A stretch of 64,000 bases of DNA from CAYLLT01 sp964384465 (GTDB taxonomy: Bacteria; Planctomycetota; Phycisphaerae; UBA1845; PWPN01): contig CAYLLT010000005.1 of NCBI GenBank assembly GCA_964384465.1, forward strand, positions 33,397-97,396. The letters run 5' to 3'. The notes beneath the pieces were generated by a model. That model made no database searches, was not told the origin of the DNA, and worked only from the letters and a program-made list of their open reading frames with translations. How positions within the stretch are numbered: position 1 is the stretch's first letter; the number at the start of each line of letters is the position of its first letter. A program made the position numbers and the translations under genes. Positions 34,970 to 43,183 of the stretch are shown here, piece after piece.

Positions 34970-36145
34970 TCAGGGCGCGCCGGCGGGGGATGTGGTTATG
35001 GGCGGCTCTTTCGTTGCGGCGGAAGTCGGTTTCGAGGAGGGCGGCGCCGCGGCCGGCGCGGAGAGCGTCGTGGCGCGAGGCTTAAGCACGGGCGGCTCCA
35101 CGATTATCGGAATCGCCGATTCCAGATGATACACCGGCAGCGGCGGGTCGGCCGCGAAGACGTTCTTCTGCACGCCGGCCAGTACGCCCTCCAGCCGCGC
35201 GGCGGAAGGACCGTCCTTGGTGCGAAGTTGCTCCAGCCAGCCCTTGCCGATCCGGCATTGCAGCCACGCGATCAGCCGCCGTTTGGAATCGACCACTTCT
35301 TCCTTTTCCCCGCGCGACCAGCGGCTGCACACCGCCCGCATCCGAATGGTCAGTGCGATCGCGCCGGCCTGCTGGTTGGCCTCGGAAAGTATGCGGCACC
35401 GCAGCAACCGGCTCATGAAATCGTATTCAAGCTGCTGCGGTTTTTGCAGAGCGTCGGGCAATGACGTGAGCGCCCGCTCCGGCCGGCCGGCGAGGTACCA
35501 CCCGAACGACTGCCACAATAACGCCGACGCCGCGATCGCGGGATCTTCCGACTCACGGGCGCTGGCCAGCGCGACCGCCGCCTGCTCACATCCGGATTGA
35601 ACCTTCTTTTTCTCTTGGTCGCCGGCTGCGGCCGAGAACAGGGTGGCGAACGCATCCAACGTGCCGGCCGCGGTCCTCAAATCGCGCCGGCGATCATTCC
35701 CGCCGGATGGTTCCGCCTTGAGCAATGTACGAGCGCGGTCAATATGTTCGTGGGCCGCCAGGCTCGACTCCGCGATGACGCGCAGATCTTCGGTCGCGGG
35801 CAGGCCGATGAGCCATCGGGTGGCGGGCCGGGCGGCGGGAACGGCCAGCAGCCAATTCGCCAGGGCCAGATGGGCCGCGGCTTCATCCACCGGCGTTTCG
35901 GCGGCATCAACGGTTTTCTGCAAAGTCTCACGGCGGTGGGACGATTTGGTCGGCTCCTGCGGCTCGGCCAATTGTCGAGCGAGATCCAGCGTGAAGGCGG
36001 CCCCTGGCACGGCCACGGGCCGTCCCGTGGCGGGCTGCGGCTGCGTCGCCGGCAACGTATCAACCGCCGCCAGCGCCGGTGCGGCCGACAGCAACACCGC
36101 GAACGTCATACCGAGTCTCAAGTAGCGTCTCGAATACTGATTCAT
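34970..36145 (-). CDS. Exported helical protein of unknown function
   Basis: This 391-residue protein has a signal peptide (MNQYSRRYLRLGMTFAVLLS to APALA) and a long helical middle with TPR-like spacing of Ala, Leu and Arg. The Pro/Ala/Thr-rich tail (about 340-391) looks disordered. I see no catalytic motif. It is on the same strand as the pilin gene, about 200 bases upstream of it. It may be a periplasmic protein-binding factor, but this is not established. Confidence 0.6.
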   Translation of the reverse strand: MNQYSRRYLRLGMTFAVLLSAAPALAAVDTLPATQPQPATGRPVAVPGAAFTLDLARQLAEPQEPTKSSHRRETLQKTVDAAETPVDEAAAHLALANWLLAVPAARPATRWLIGLPATEDLRVIAESSLAAHEHIDRARTLLKAEPSGGNDRRRDLRTAAGTLDAFATLFSAAAGDQEKKKVQSGCEQAAVALASARESEDPAIAASALLWQSFGWYLAGRPERALTSLPDALQKPQQLEYDFMSRLLRCRILSEANQQAGAIALTIRMRAVCSRWSRGEKEEVVDSKRRLIAWLQCRIGKGWLEQLRTKDGPSAARLEGVLAGVQKNVFAADPPLPVYHLESAIPIIVEPPVLKPRATTLSAPAAAPPSSKPTSAATKEPPITTSPAGAP

Positions 36146-36187
36146 ACCCGCGTAGCCTGTCGCAACACGGGCGTCAGGTCAAGTCAA

Positions 36188-36245
36188 GTAGGGTCCGCTG
36201 TGCGGACCATCGCGTGACGAGGATGGTCCGCAGAGCGGACCCTAC
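36188..36245. repeat. Palindromic repeat (GTAGGGTCCGC family)
   Basis: Two 23-base arms, GTAGGGTCCGCTGTGCGGAC plus CAT and its complement, differ at a single position and enclose 12 bases. It lies between the exported helical protein and the 75-aa gene. Such arms fit the small non-coding palindromic elements common on this scaffold. Confidence 0.8.
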
Positions 36246-36285
36246 ATGGCTCGCAAAACGCGCCGCGCTGTTGTAGAATGGCGTT

Positions 36286-36513
36286 ATGGCACCCGAGAAT
36301 TTCCAGAATGCGCTCAGCGCATTGCGGCAGCGGCAGCCGTTTCGCCCGTTCACCGTTGAACTGGTCAGCGGCGACCGTTTCGAGGTGGACTTTCCCGACG
36401 CCCTCGTGTTCCGCGAGGGCGTTGCGGTCTTCGTAGGCCCCGGCGGCGTCCCCGTGCTCTTCGACCACGAGAGCGTCAGCCAATTCATCGGCGAGCGAAA
36501 CACCGCGGCCTGA
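36286..36513 (+). CDS. Small hypothetical protein (75 aa)
   Basis: The protein reads MAPENFQNALSALRQRQPFR and continues PFTVELVSGDRFEVDFPDAL, a compact beta-rich fold with a mixed charge pattern. This type of short conserved protein recurs in planctomycete genomes, often near toxin-antitoxin or repeat-rich segments, but no function is known to me. It is the first of a run of small genes up to 37626. The ATG has no ideal ribosome binding site. Confidence 0.55.
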   Translation: MAPENFQNALSALRQRQPFRPFTVELVSGDRFEVDFPDALVFREGVAVFVGPGGVPVLFDHESVSQFIGERNTAA

Positions 36514-36548
36514 GCAGCAAGCGTTTAGCCAATAGTCAGGCAGGCAGG

Positions 36549-36715
36549 TCAATCCCGATGGAACATCGGGACCACGACCATCGACCCGTAGAATACGCCG
36601 TCGCCCCGCCGGATGATTGAAGGCAGGTCTTCGACCTGCCCACCGGACTCGGCTCGGGTTTGTTCGGCATCGCGGACGACCGCGACCTCGTGCTTGCCCG
36701 GCTCATTGTCATTAT
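36549..36715 (-). other. Possible decayed coding remnant with small hairpins
   Basis: An open minus-strand stretch ends in DLPSIIRRGDGVFYGSMVVV and reads more like protein than chance, but no start or family is evident. It also contains the hairpins TCCCGATG-GAA-CATCGGGA (36554-36572) and GCAGGTCTTCGACCTGC near 36621-36638. The second hairpin recurs in part at 38010-38032. Confidence 0.3.
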
Positions 36716-36738
36716 AATGCGGAGATGGAGGTGTGGTG

Positions 36739-37050
36739 ATGCCTGCAACCATCAATGCCCACATCGTGGTCGATGAAAAAGGAGTCGCGTGGATCGATGA
36801 CTCCAACGTAAAGGTGATCGAAGTCGCATTAGACATGATCGCCGACCGCATGTCACCGGACCAGATTCATCACCAGCATCCTCACCTGTCGCTGGCCCAG
36901 GTTCATGCCGCGCTGGCTCACTACTACGACCGTCAGGCCGAGTTTGACGCGCAGATTGCCCGGGACCGGGATGAGATCGCGGCGCTTCGCTCGCGGGCGG
37001 GCGATTCACCCGCGCTTCGGAAACTCAGGGCCGCGGGCCATCTCCCTTGA
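36739..37050 (+). CDS. DUF433-family antitoxin-like protein
   Basis: The 103-residue protein carries the DUF433 core: IVVDEKGVAWIDDSNVKVIE followed by MIADRMSPDQIHHQHPHLSL and AQVHAALAHYY, a winged-helix-like DNA-binding region normally paired with a DUF5615 PIN-like toxin. ATG 36739 is chosen because GGAGG lies 8 bases before it. A TATAAT at 36713-36718 is a possible -10 box. Its natural partner directly downstream is only a fragment (see 37047-37097). Confidence 0.8.
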   Translation: MPATINAHIVVDEKGVAWIDDSNVKVIEVALDMIADRMSPDQIHHQHPHLSLAQVHAALAHYYDRQAEFDAQIARDRDEIAALRSRAGDSPALRKLRAAGHLP

Positions 37051-37097
37051 GCCTCTTGCTCTATATGGACGTGCACGTTCCGTTCTCGATCACGCGC
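37047..37097 (+). pseudogene. Truncated DUF5615 PIN-like toxin
   Basis: The frame begins at a TTG overlapping the DUF433 stop and reads MSLLLYMDVHVPFSITR, a typical DUF5615 N-terminus with its first acidic residue. After about 17 codons it continues into sequence antisense to the MazF-like gene and no longer resembles the family. The remaining 90 or so residues of the toxin are missing, probably deleted when the neighbouring TA locus was inserted. Confidence 0.7.
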
Positions 37098-37109
37098 ACC
37101 TTCGTGAAT

Positions 37110-37445
37110 CTACTGAATGGTGCGATTGAGAAGGGTGAGAAGTTTTTGGATCAGAGCCCGGTGATCGGACTTGGAAAGCTGCCCAAGGGGACGAAGGATA
37201 AGGGATTCATGGAGCGTGAACAGCTTGGTGACGAGCACAGCGGAGTCCATGGCCAAACCGTTTTTCGGCGATGCGGCAACCACAAGATCGTCCGGTCCGG
37301 CCTGCTCGATGCGGGACGTGAAGAAGGCCAGCAGATGGTCCTGCCCGCGGGACAGCAGAACGACCGCCGGGCGTTTCTTGCTCCGCGAGAGATCCGTAAA
37401 GGGAACCTCGACCAGGACCACGTCGCCCGCTCTGAGGTCACTCAT
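37110..37445 (-). CDS. MazF/PemK-like toxin
   Basis: From ATG 37445 this 111-residue protein has the MazF-type beta barrel start RAGDVVLVEVPFTDLSRSKK, then RPAVVLLSRGQDHLLAFFTS and the later SAVLVTKLFTLHESLI. MazF toxins cut mRNA at short sequences. The gene follows the small antitoxin-like gene and overlaps it by 8 bases. It occupies the space where the DUF5615 gene should continue on the other strand. Confidence 0.82.
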   Translation of the reverse strand: MSDLRAGDVVLVEVPFTDLSRSKKRPAVVLLSRGQDHLLAFFTSRIEQAGPDDLVVAASPKNGLAMDSAVLVTKLFTLHESLILRPLGQLSKSDHRALIQKLLTLLNRTIQ

Positions 37446-37626
37446 AGAGGTCGGGCTCATCTCGCAGGAAGTCGAATGACGGATTATGCGTCAGAAGGGC
37501 AAATTCAAAGGATTCGGATTCCCCAGACTTCACCAGGTGGACCTCGATCGATTCCTCTCCCGGCGGGATGGCGTCGGCTAATTCCACGTGCCAGGGGTCA
37601 ATCAATTTGCCCTGAATAATCACCAT
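37438..37626 (-). CDS. Small antitoxin-like partner of the MazF gene
   Basis: The 62-residue protein (MVIIQGKLIDPWHVELADAI, acidic C-terminus SFDFLRDEPDLYE) is the first gene of a two-gene unit with the MazF-like toxin, overlapping by 8 bases. It has no recognised DNA-binding motif by eye; the assignment rests on position, size and acidity. Confidence 0.6.
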   Translation of the reverse strand: MVIIQGKLIDPWHVELADAIPPGEESIEVHLVKSGESESFEFALLTHNPSFDFLRDEPDLYE

Positions 37627-38036
37627 GCTTTTATGATAATCTCCAGCGGCGAAGAGAACAAGGTTATTTCGAAGCGAAACGCAGACCCGTGTGGCGGACC
37701 ATCCCTCGCCCCTTTGAATTCACTGATCGCTGAAAGCTGACGGCTGAAAGCTCGCTCGTTTTGCCTTTTTGTATTTCTCCTGTCTCCTGTCTTCCTTCCC
37801 CCCGTCCCTCATCCCTCCCGGTTCTCCGCGGAGGCCTCCCTCCGCCCCAATCGATTGACCCTTGACACGCGACGCGGGCAAGGCCCGCATGGAGCCGCTT
37901 CGCGGCGTGTCGCGTGTCAAGGGTTGATAACACGTGGATTGTTCCGCGCGGGTGGGCATCGGCCGGAACTCGGCGTTCGAGCCCGAGCCAGAAGATGGCC
38001 GGGGGGAATGGTGGGTCTTCGACCTGCCCTACCGGG
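37627..38036. other. Repeat-rich intergenic region
   Basis: This 410-base gap has CTGAAAG-type heptamers (37728-37752), a pyrimidine-rich stretch (37760-37850), and the palindrome at 37858-37924. None of the short open frames across it has a credible ribosome binding site or product. It is probably a junkyard of small elements between the TA locus and the 38037 gene. Confidence 0.6.
37858..37924. repeat. Palindromic repeat with 16-base arms
   Basis: The arms ACCCTTGACACGCGAC and GTCGCGTGTCAAGGGT are exact complements around a 35-base centre, which itself holds GCGGGC-AAG-GCCCGC. It resembles the other palindromic elements of this scaffold but is a different sequence family. Confidence 0.8.
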
Positions 38037-39446
38037 CTACTTCGTCGTGATGTCCTTGAGTTTGATCCAGTCGAAGCCGACGCCGGTGGACGGGGCTCCG
38101 CTGTAGCGGAACCAGACGGTGATGACCTCCGCGCCGGCCGGCATGGGGATATCGAGCACTTGGGATTCCGGACCGGGCTTGTCGGTCGAACGTTCCACGA
38201 ACTTGCCCTGAGTGGTTGAACCGGGGCCGAAGGAGGCGACCAGCGCGGCGGGTGTCCCGCCGCTGCCGTCGGGAAGCGGTGCGGTGCCGGCCATCTGTTC
38301 CGCAGTCAAGGTGACATCTTTCCCGTTTGGAACGGCGTGGAACGAAAAATACCAGTTGTCGTGGACCTGATCCATATCCAACGTATTCATTCGAACCCAA
38401 AGCCGATAGGTGTGACCGGGCGTCAAGCCCAGGAACTTGCGGCAGACGCCTCCAATTACGTTGGACGAGCGTGTCTTGATCAGCTGATAGAAGGGCTTGT
38501 CGTCGGGTTTGAGTGGAGCCTTGGGTTTCTGCTCAAATTGCTTCCATTCGCCCTTTGTACCCTGTTCGAGGAGTACGGATACTGACTCTGGATCGCGCGA
38601 CCAACGTTTCCAGTTGGGACAGATCCCGCCGGTGAATGGCTGTGTATCCAGCTCCTCCTGGTAATTGTCGTCGTAGTTTAGCGTGATCACCGCGGCGTTC
38701 GAAAGGACGCCGTTCCGACAGGCGATGACAGTAATTCTTCGCAAGCCGTTGTTGGAGCGGAATTGATCGCGGTCGATGATATTCGGCGGAAGCTGCTGCT
38801 TGCGAGGCGGCCCCCATCGCCCGGTAACGCTTGTCGAGGTGCCTGGCTGCTCGTTGGCAAAATTCGCTTTCACGGCATCATATGGCTCATCGGGGTTCTC
38901 CCAGCGCAGGGAAACATTCTGGCTCTCCGGATCATAGACAGCACTCAGCGAGGTCGGAGCTGGGGGAATACCTAAGCCGGTCTCTGTCCCCGCGAATATG
39001 TAGTTTCCCGGGAATCCGCCGAACGCTGTGAGCAGTTTGCCCTCCGGGTGTATTGGTGGAACGCCAGCTCTCTCCTGCCCGTGCTCATCGACGTAGTGCA
39101 TCCGTGCGTGGTCTGGATGAAATGGACTGAGCTCGTTCACAGCGGCGGCCATGCGGGCGATGACACTCTCCGCGCTCTCGCCTGCATGCGTTTCAACTCT
39201 GATGTAACGCGGGTTCGGATTAATCATTTCAAGGAGGACGAGCTCGCCACCCTTCGCAATCCCATCAAGCTTCACGTCATGGAGCGCCGCCCGCATGGCA
39301 GGCGCGCCTCTTTCGGGCACAAGTTGGGTGAAGCACTCGGCTCCCCCGCCGGCGATGACATCACCCGCACTGAGCAGCGCGAGCACTGGAATAACAATAT
39401 GACAAAGGCTCGCTGGGCGTTTCATTTGGGAATTAAAGAGGGACAT
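38037..39446 (-). CDS. Exported protein of unknown function with a fibronectin-like region
   Basis: Translated from ATG 39446 the protein has 469 residues. A signal peptide follows a short basic lead (RPASLCHIVIPVLALLSAGD), and a beta-sandwich region around PPAPTSLSAVYDPESQNVSL resembles fibronectin type III. The C-terminus (GFDWIKLKDITTK) is beta-rich as in carbohydrate-binding modules. No active-site motif is visible. An upstream in-frame start at 39617 would add 57 residues crossing the half repeat at 39542, so the shorter start is preferred but is not certain; an ATG at 39425 is the alternative. Confidence 0.6.
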   Translation of the reverse strand: MSLFNSQMKRPASLCHIVIPVLALLSAGDVIAGGGAECFTQLVPERGAPAMRAALHDVKLDGIAKGGELVLLEMINPNPRYIRVETHAGESAESVIARMAAAVNELSPFHPDHARMHYVDEHGQERAGVPPIHPEGKLLTAFGGFPGNYIFAGTETGLGIPPAPTSLSAVYDPESQNVSLRWENPDEPYDAVKANFANEQPGTSTSVTGRWGPPRKQQLPPNIIDRDQFRSNNGLRRITVIACRNGVLSNAAVITLNYDDNYQEELDTQPFTGGICPNWKRWSRDPESVSVLLEQGTKGEWKQFEQKPKAPLKPDDKPFYQLIKTRSSNVIGGVCRKFLGLTPGHTYRLWVRMNTLDMDQVHDNWYFSFHAVPNGKDVTLTAEQMAGTAPLPDGSGGTPAALVASFGPGSTTQGKFVERSTDKPGPESQVLDIPMPAGAEVITVWFRYSGAPSTGVGFDWIKLKDITTK

Positions 39447-39541
39447 CACGGATTTTTCTTTCGCGGCCTGCCGGGGTTTCGGAGGGTAAACAGATGATCC
39501 AATCGTCGAGCGGTTTGCTGCACCCAACGCTCCCCGCCCCA

Positions 39542-39564
39542 GGCCAACAAGTTGCCGCGATCCT
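39542..39564. repeat. Half copy of the GGACCGCGGCAAC palindromic repeat
   Basis: GGCCAACAAGTTGCCGCGAT and CCT match the right arm of the accA palindrome with few changes. The left arm is missing, so this is a fragment. Confidence 0.7.
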
Positions 39565-39674
39565 ACCCTACCACAATCGACAGTGGGCTTCACTATTTGA
39601 CGGCGGTCGAACGACAAAATAAACTCCGGGTTTGACCGTTGAATTCACCTCCGTCAACGGGAACGGAGTAGCCA

Positions 39675-40664
39675 ATGACGGACGGCCTGCCTTACATCGA
39701 TACGGGGTCGGAATTCGGCGAGCTTGAGGACCGCCTGTATTCGGCCGTCGATTATCGTGCCGGCGGCTCATTGCCCGGGCGATTGGTTCGATCGAATGTG
39801 TTTGCCTGGGCGCTGTCGTTGTCGTTGCATGCCGGGATCTTTTACGCCTTCTATCACGTGGTCTATCGGGAAGAGGCCCCGCCGAAGCGGCTGATTATTC
39901 CGGAAGCCCGACTGGTCGGCGCGATCAACGCACCAGCGGCGATGCCGACGGTCCCGCTGCGTCTCGCACAACAGCCGGAGCCGCCTTCGGACCCGATCGC
40001 GGCGCTGAGTCCCGACGACTTGCCCATCGCGGCGGGAACATCCGAGGCGGTCCCCGAGCTGCCCTCGTTGAGCTCGCCCATCGCGCAGCCGGGCATTGGC
40101 GGCCCATCGCTGTCGTCGCCCGGCGGCTCGCCTGGCGGAGCGCCGGTGAGCAGCTTCTTCGGTCAGGCCGGCAATGCCTACAAGATCGTCTACGTGGTGG
40201 ACGTGTCGGCATCGCTGATGATCTACATCGACGAGATCGTGCGGGAGATGCGCGAGTCGGTCCGCGACCTGCTCCCGACGCAGCGGTTCCACATCGTGCT
40301 GGCCCGGCCGGAACAGGTCGAGGAGTTCGCGCCGCGGCGGCTGGTGCCGGCGATCGGCAAATACAAGACCGATGCGATGGCGTTCCTGGGGACCATCACC
40401 GGCCTGCCCAAACCCGGCGCGGCCGACCCCATCGAGGCCATGAAACGGGCGTTCGCCGCGGGGCCGGAACTGATCTATTTTCTCACCGACGGCGATTACG
40501 AACTCATCCAGAACGATCTCGAAAAGACGCTGGCTCAGCTCAACGCCAAGAGCCAGGTCAAGATCACCGTCATCGGCTTCGATCCGTCGCCGAAGCCGCG
40601 GGCACTGCTGGAGCGCATCGCCCGTGATCATGGCGGATACTTCCGCGTGGTGGAGCCGAAGTGA
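39675..40664 (+). CDS. Membrane-anchored von Willebrand factor A domain protein
   Basis: This 329-residue protein has one membrane helix near residues 42-62 (FAWALSLSLHAGIFYAFYHV), a Pro/Ser-rich spacer, and a VWA domain from about residue 170. The metal-ion-dependent adhesion motif is VVDVSASLM near residue 178, and FLTDGDYEL near residue 273 is a further MIDAS-type turn. It starts a six-gene unit with TPR proteins and ExbB/ExbD proteins, so it probably binds something in the periplasm and is linked to proton-driven motion. GGAG precedes ATG 39675. Confidence 0.85.
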   Translation: MTDGLPYIDTGSEFGELEDRLYSAVDYRAGGSLPGRLVRSNVFAWALSLSLHAGIFYAFYHVVYREEAPPKRLIIPEARLVGAINAPAAMPTVPLRLAQQPEPPSDPIAALSPDDLPIAAGTSEAVPELPSLSSPIAQPGIGGPSLSSPGGSPGGAPVSSFFGQAGNAYKIVYVVDVSASLMIYIDEIVREMRESVRDLLPTQRFHIVLARPEQVEEFAPRRLVPAIGKYKTDAMAFLGTITGLPKPGAADPIEAMKRAFAAGPELIYFLTDGDYELIQNDLEKTLAQLNAKSQVKITVIGFDPSPKPRALLERIARDHGGYFRVVEPK

Positions 40665-40678
40665 TGTGGGGATTGCGA

Positions 40679-40779
40679 ATTGCGAATTGCGGATTGCGAA
40701 TCCGAACCCCGCACGCAAGTGCGGAGCCCGGCCCCGCACTTGCGTGCGGGGTTCGGATTCGCAATCCGCAATTCGCAAT
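40679..40779. repeat. Perfect long inverted repeat (heptamer family, copy E)
   Basis: Two arms of 46 bases (40679-40724 and 40734-40779) are exact complements around a 9-base loop; one further pair can be added outside. The outer parts are ATTGCGA/ATTGCGG heptamers of the family seen at 1672 and 19527, and the inner part is CGCACGCAAGTGCGG. It fills the junction between the VWA and TPR genes and keeps an open frame in both directions. Confidence 0.93.
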
Positions 40780-40801
40780 TTCCCTGACGATTCTCTCTCG
40801 G

Positions 40802-41941
40802 ATGACTGCCGCCGTGCTGGCGATGGCATTGCTCGCTGCTCCCGCCGTCGCCGATGTCGTCGCCGCCGCCGGCAAGCCGCCCGCGGTCGGGGTCGCCATC
40901 ACGGGGCTGCGCGACGGCGAATTGTTTTATCGTCTGCCGGCCGGTCGTGAGATCAGCCGCCCGATCGAGCAGATCGAGTACCTCCAAGTGACGGGCTGGC
41001 CGTCGTTCAACATCGCGGAAAAGCAGCAGCGGGAACGACAACTCCGCCAGGCGGCATTAGAGTACGAGAAGCTGCTCAGCGAGTCGGTCGAGGCCCGACC
41101 CGCGGCGAAATCCGGCACGGGCCAGACCGGCGCGCAAGCGACCGCGGAAGGTCCGCTCGAACTGAATCGCCAACTGCTGGTGCAATGCCGGCTGCTCCGC
41201 GTTTATGACGCCGACTACCGATTCGACCGGGCGGTCCAGATGTATATCGACATCATCTCTTCAAGCGGCGGTCAGATCTTCCTGGACCGGCTGCGCCCGG
41301 TGCACGTGCCGGCGCCGGACTCGCAGTTCATCATTTCCGCCAGGGCATCCGTGGACGCGGCGGTTCAACGCCACCGCGGCGATACCGTCGGCGCCGCGCT
41401 GACGAAATGGCGGGAGAGCTGGTCGCCGGTCCGAATGAGCGAGAGTCAACCGGCGGCTGCGCCGGCCCGATTGGCCCCTCGTGCATCCTCGCGCCCGTCC
41501 GGCGACGAACGCGGTTCCGATAGCGCACTCGCACCGATCCGCACCGCCGTCGAAGCCGGCCGTTTTGGTTCCGCTTTACAGCAGATCGAAAAACGGCGCC
41601 AGGAAGCGGCCGAACCCGCGGATTCCTTGCGGGCGGAACTTTTCTATTGGCAGGGCCGGGCGCTGCTTCTGAAAGCATCCTCAGAGAAGGGCGAGGATGC
41701 CGCCGCCGACCTCAACCGGGCCGGTCTGGCGTTCATGCGCGTGAGCCTGCAATTTCCCGGCAGTACATACGCTGCCGAGAGTCTTTACCGTGCGGGAGAG
41801 CTTTGCGAGCGCTCGGACCAACGCGAACAGGCGTCCGCCCTCTGGCTGGAACTGGTGAGCGCATACCCCAATGTTAGCCCGTGGGCGGATAAAGCACGTG
41901 ACGCTTTGGACAAGCGCCGGACCGGCAATGCGAGCAAGTGA
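40802..41941 (+). CDS. Exported TPR-like protein of the VWA/Exb module
   Basis: From ATG 40802 (MTAAVLAMALLAAPAVADVV, a signal peptide) this gives 379 residues. The N-terminal domain is globular, and the C-terminal third has helix-turn-helix pairs typical of tetratricopeptide repeats (LRAELFYWQGRALLLKAS, YAAESLYRAGELCERSDQ). An in-frame GTG at 40661 would put 47 residues encoded by the inverted repeat in front and is rejected. Upstream ribosome binding is weak because the repeat occupies that position. Confidence 0.75.
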   Translation: MTAAVLAMALLAAPAVADVVAAAGKPPAVGVAITGLRDGELFYRLPAGREISRPIEQIEYLQVTGWPSFNIAEKQQRERQLRQAALEYEKLLSESVEARPAAKSGTGQTGAQATAEGPLELNRQLLVQCRLLRVYDADYRFDRAVQMYIDIISSSGGQIFLDRLRPVHVPAPDSQFIISARASVDAAVQRHRGDTVGAALTKWRESWSPVRMSESQPAAAPARLAPRASSRPSGDERGSDSALAPIRTAVEAGRFGSALQQIEKRRQEAAEPADSLRAELFYWQGRALLLKASSEKGEDAAADLNRAGLAFMRVSLQFPGSTYAAESLYRAGELCERSDQREQASALWLELVSAYPNVSPWADKARDALDKRRTGNASK

Positions 41942-41959
41942 AGATATTGAGGAATACTC

Positions 41960-42718
41960 ATGCCTGATCTTTCAGTGATGACCGAGAGCGCGAATCACCT
42001 GTTGGCGGGAATACCCGTGCTGACCGTCGCCGAGGTCCCCTCCATCTCCGTGCTCAAGCACTTCGTCATCGACGGCGGCGTGATCACGTGGTTCATCCTC
42101 ATCCCGCTGTCGGTGCTCACCGTGGCGTTGATATTTCACTACATGATCGCCATCCGCCGCGGCACGCAGGCGCCGGTCAGCCTGGCCAGAGCGCTGGTCA
42201 GCGCCGCCCGACAGGGCCAGATTCGCAGCATCCTCGAAATCACGCGCGAAGATGACACCATGCTGGGTCAGGCCGCGTTCGCCGGCGTATCGCACATCTC
42301 CGCCGGCCGCGACGCCGCATTCGCCGCCATTGACGAAGCCGTCGAGGAGCAGGCCAGCAAACTCCTGCGCCGCGTCGAATACCTCAGCGTCATCGGCAAC
42401 GTCAGCCCCATGATCGGGCTGCTGGGCACGGTGGTGGGCATGATCCAGGCGTTCAATCGCATCTACGCGGCCGGCGGGGCGGTGCCCGAGGCCAGCAAAC
42501 TCGTCGGCGACATCGCCATCGCCTTGGTCAATACTTTCTGGGGCCTGCTGATCGCCATCCCCGCCCTCAGCGCGTATGCCTTTTTCAGAAATCGGATTGA
42601 TGCGCTGGCGGCCGAGAACGCCAAGCTCTCCTATAACCTCGTCTCCGCGGCCTCCGCGCAAACCACCCAACAGCGTGCGAGCGCGAGTGCCCCCGAAACC
42701 GAGGCGATCGTGAGATAG
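41960..42718 (+). CDS. exbB: MotA/TolQ/ExbB proton channel family protein
   Basis: ExbB-type proteins form the pentameric proton channel that, with ExbD, powers outer-membrane or cell-surface processes. Three membrane helices are visible: ITWFILIPLSVLTVALIFHY near residue 42, IGLLGTVVGMIQAF near residue 153, and ALVNTFWGLLIAIPALSAYA near residue 190. The 252-residue length is typical. Confidence 0.9.
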   Translation: MPDLSVMTESANHLLAGIPVLTVAEVPSISVLKHFVIDGGVITWFILIPLSVLTVALIFHYMIAIRRGTQAPVSLARALVSAARQGQIRSILEITREDDTMLGQAAFAGVSHISAGRDAAFAAIDEAVEEQASKLLRRVEYLSVIGNVSPMIGLLGTVVGMIQAFNRIYAAGGAVPEASKLVGDIAIALVNTFWGLLIAIPALSAYAFFRNRIDALAAENAKLSYNLVSAASAQTTQQRASASAPETEAIVR

Positions 42719-42725
42719 TTGCATC

Positions 42726-43169
42726 ATGCACCGGATTCCGAAGCGATTCATCCGCGGGTCGTCCTGGCGGTTCAACATGACGCCGTTGATCGACGTCACG
42801 TTTCTGCTGCTCACCTATTTCATGCTGGCCAGCCATTACGCCTCGGCCGAAAAACCGGACATGGCCATCCCCCAGCCGGACCACAGCCAGGCCGCGGACC
42901 GCAAACCCGAGGAAAAGATCATCGTCAATATGCTGTACGAGGGGCCGAATCTCCCCGCGCAGCTTACCTATGGGCCGATGATGATGGATTCGCTGGCGGA
43001 ATTGTCAGACCGACTGCAGAACCTGTCGGGCCGCGCCCCGCAAACCGAGGTCATCATCCGTGCCGATCGCCGCCTTCCCTATGGCCAGGTGCGGCAGGTT
43101 ATGGAAACCGTGGCCGATCATCGACTGACGCACCTGCAACTGGTGGCGGAGTTGAGTGAAGCACCGTAA
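42726..43169 (+). CDS. exbD: ExbD/TolR family protein 1
   Basis: This 147-residue protein has the ExbD N-terminus: basic lead, then FNMTPLIDVTFLLLTYFMLA, where Asp in the membrane helix carries the proton. The periplasmic part ends in HRLTHLQLVAELSEAP. It follows exbB by 7 bases. Confidence 0.9.
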   Translation: MHRIPKRFIRGSSWRFNMTPLIDVTFLLLTYFMLASHYASAEKPDMAIPQPDHSQAADRKPEEKIIVNMLYEGPNLPAQLTYGPMMMDSLAELSDRLQNLSGRAPQTEVIIRADRRLPYGQVRQVMETVADHRLTHLQLVAELSEAP

Positions 43170-43183
43170 AGCAACAAAGCTCG

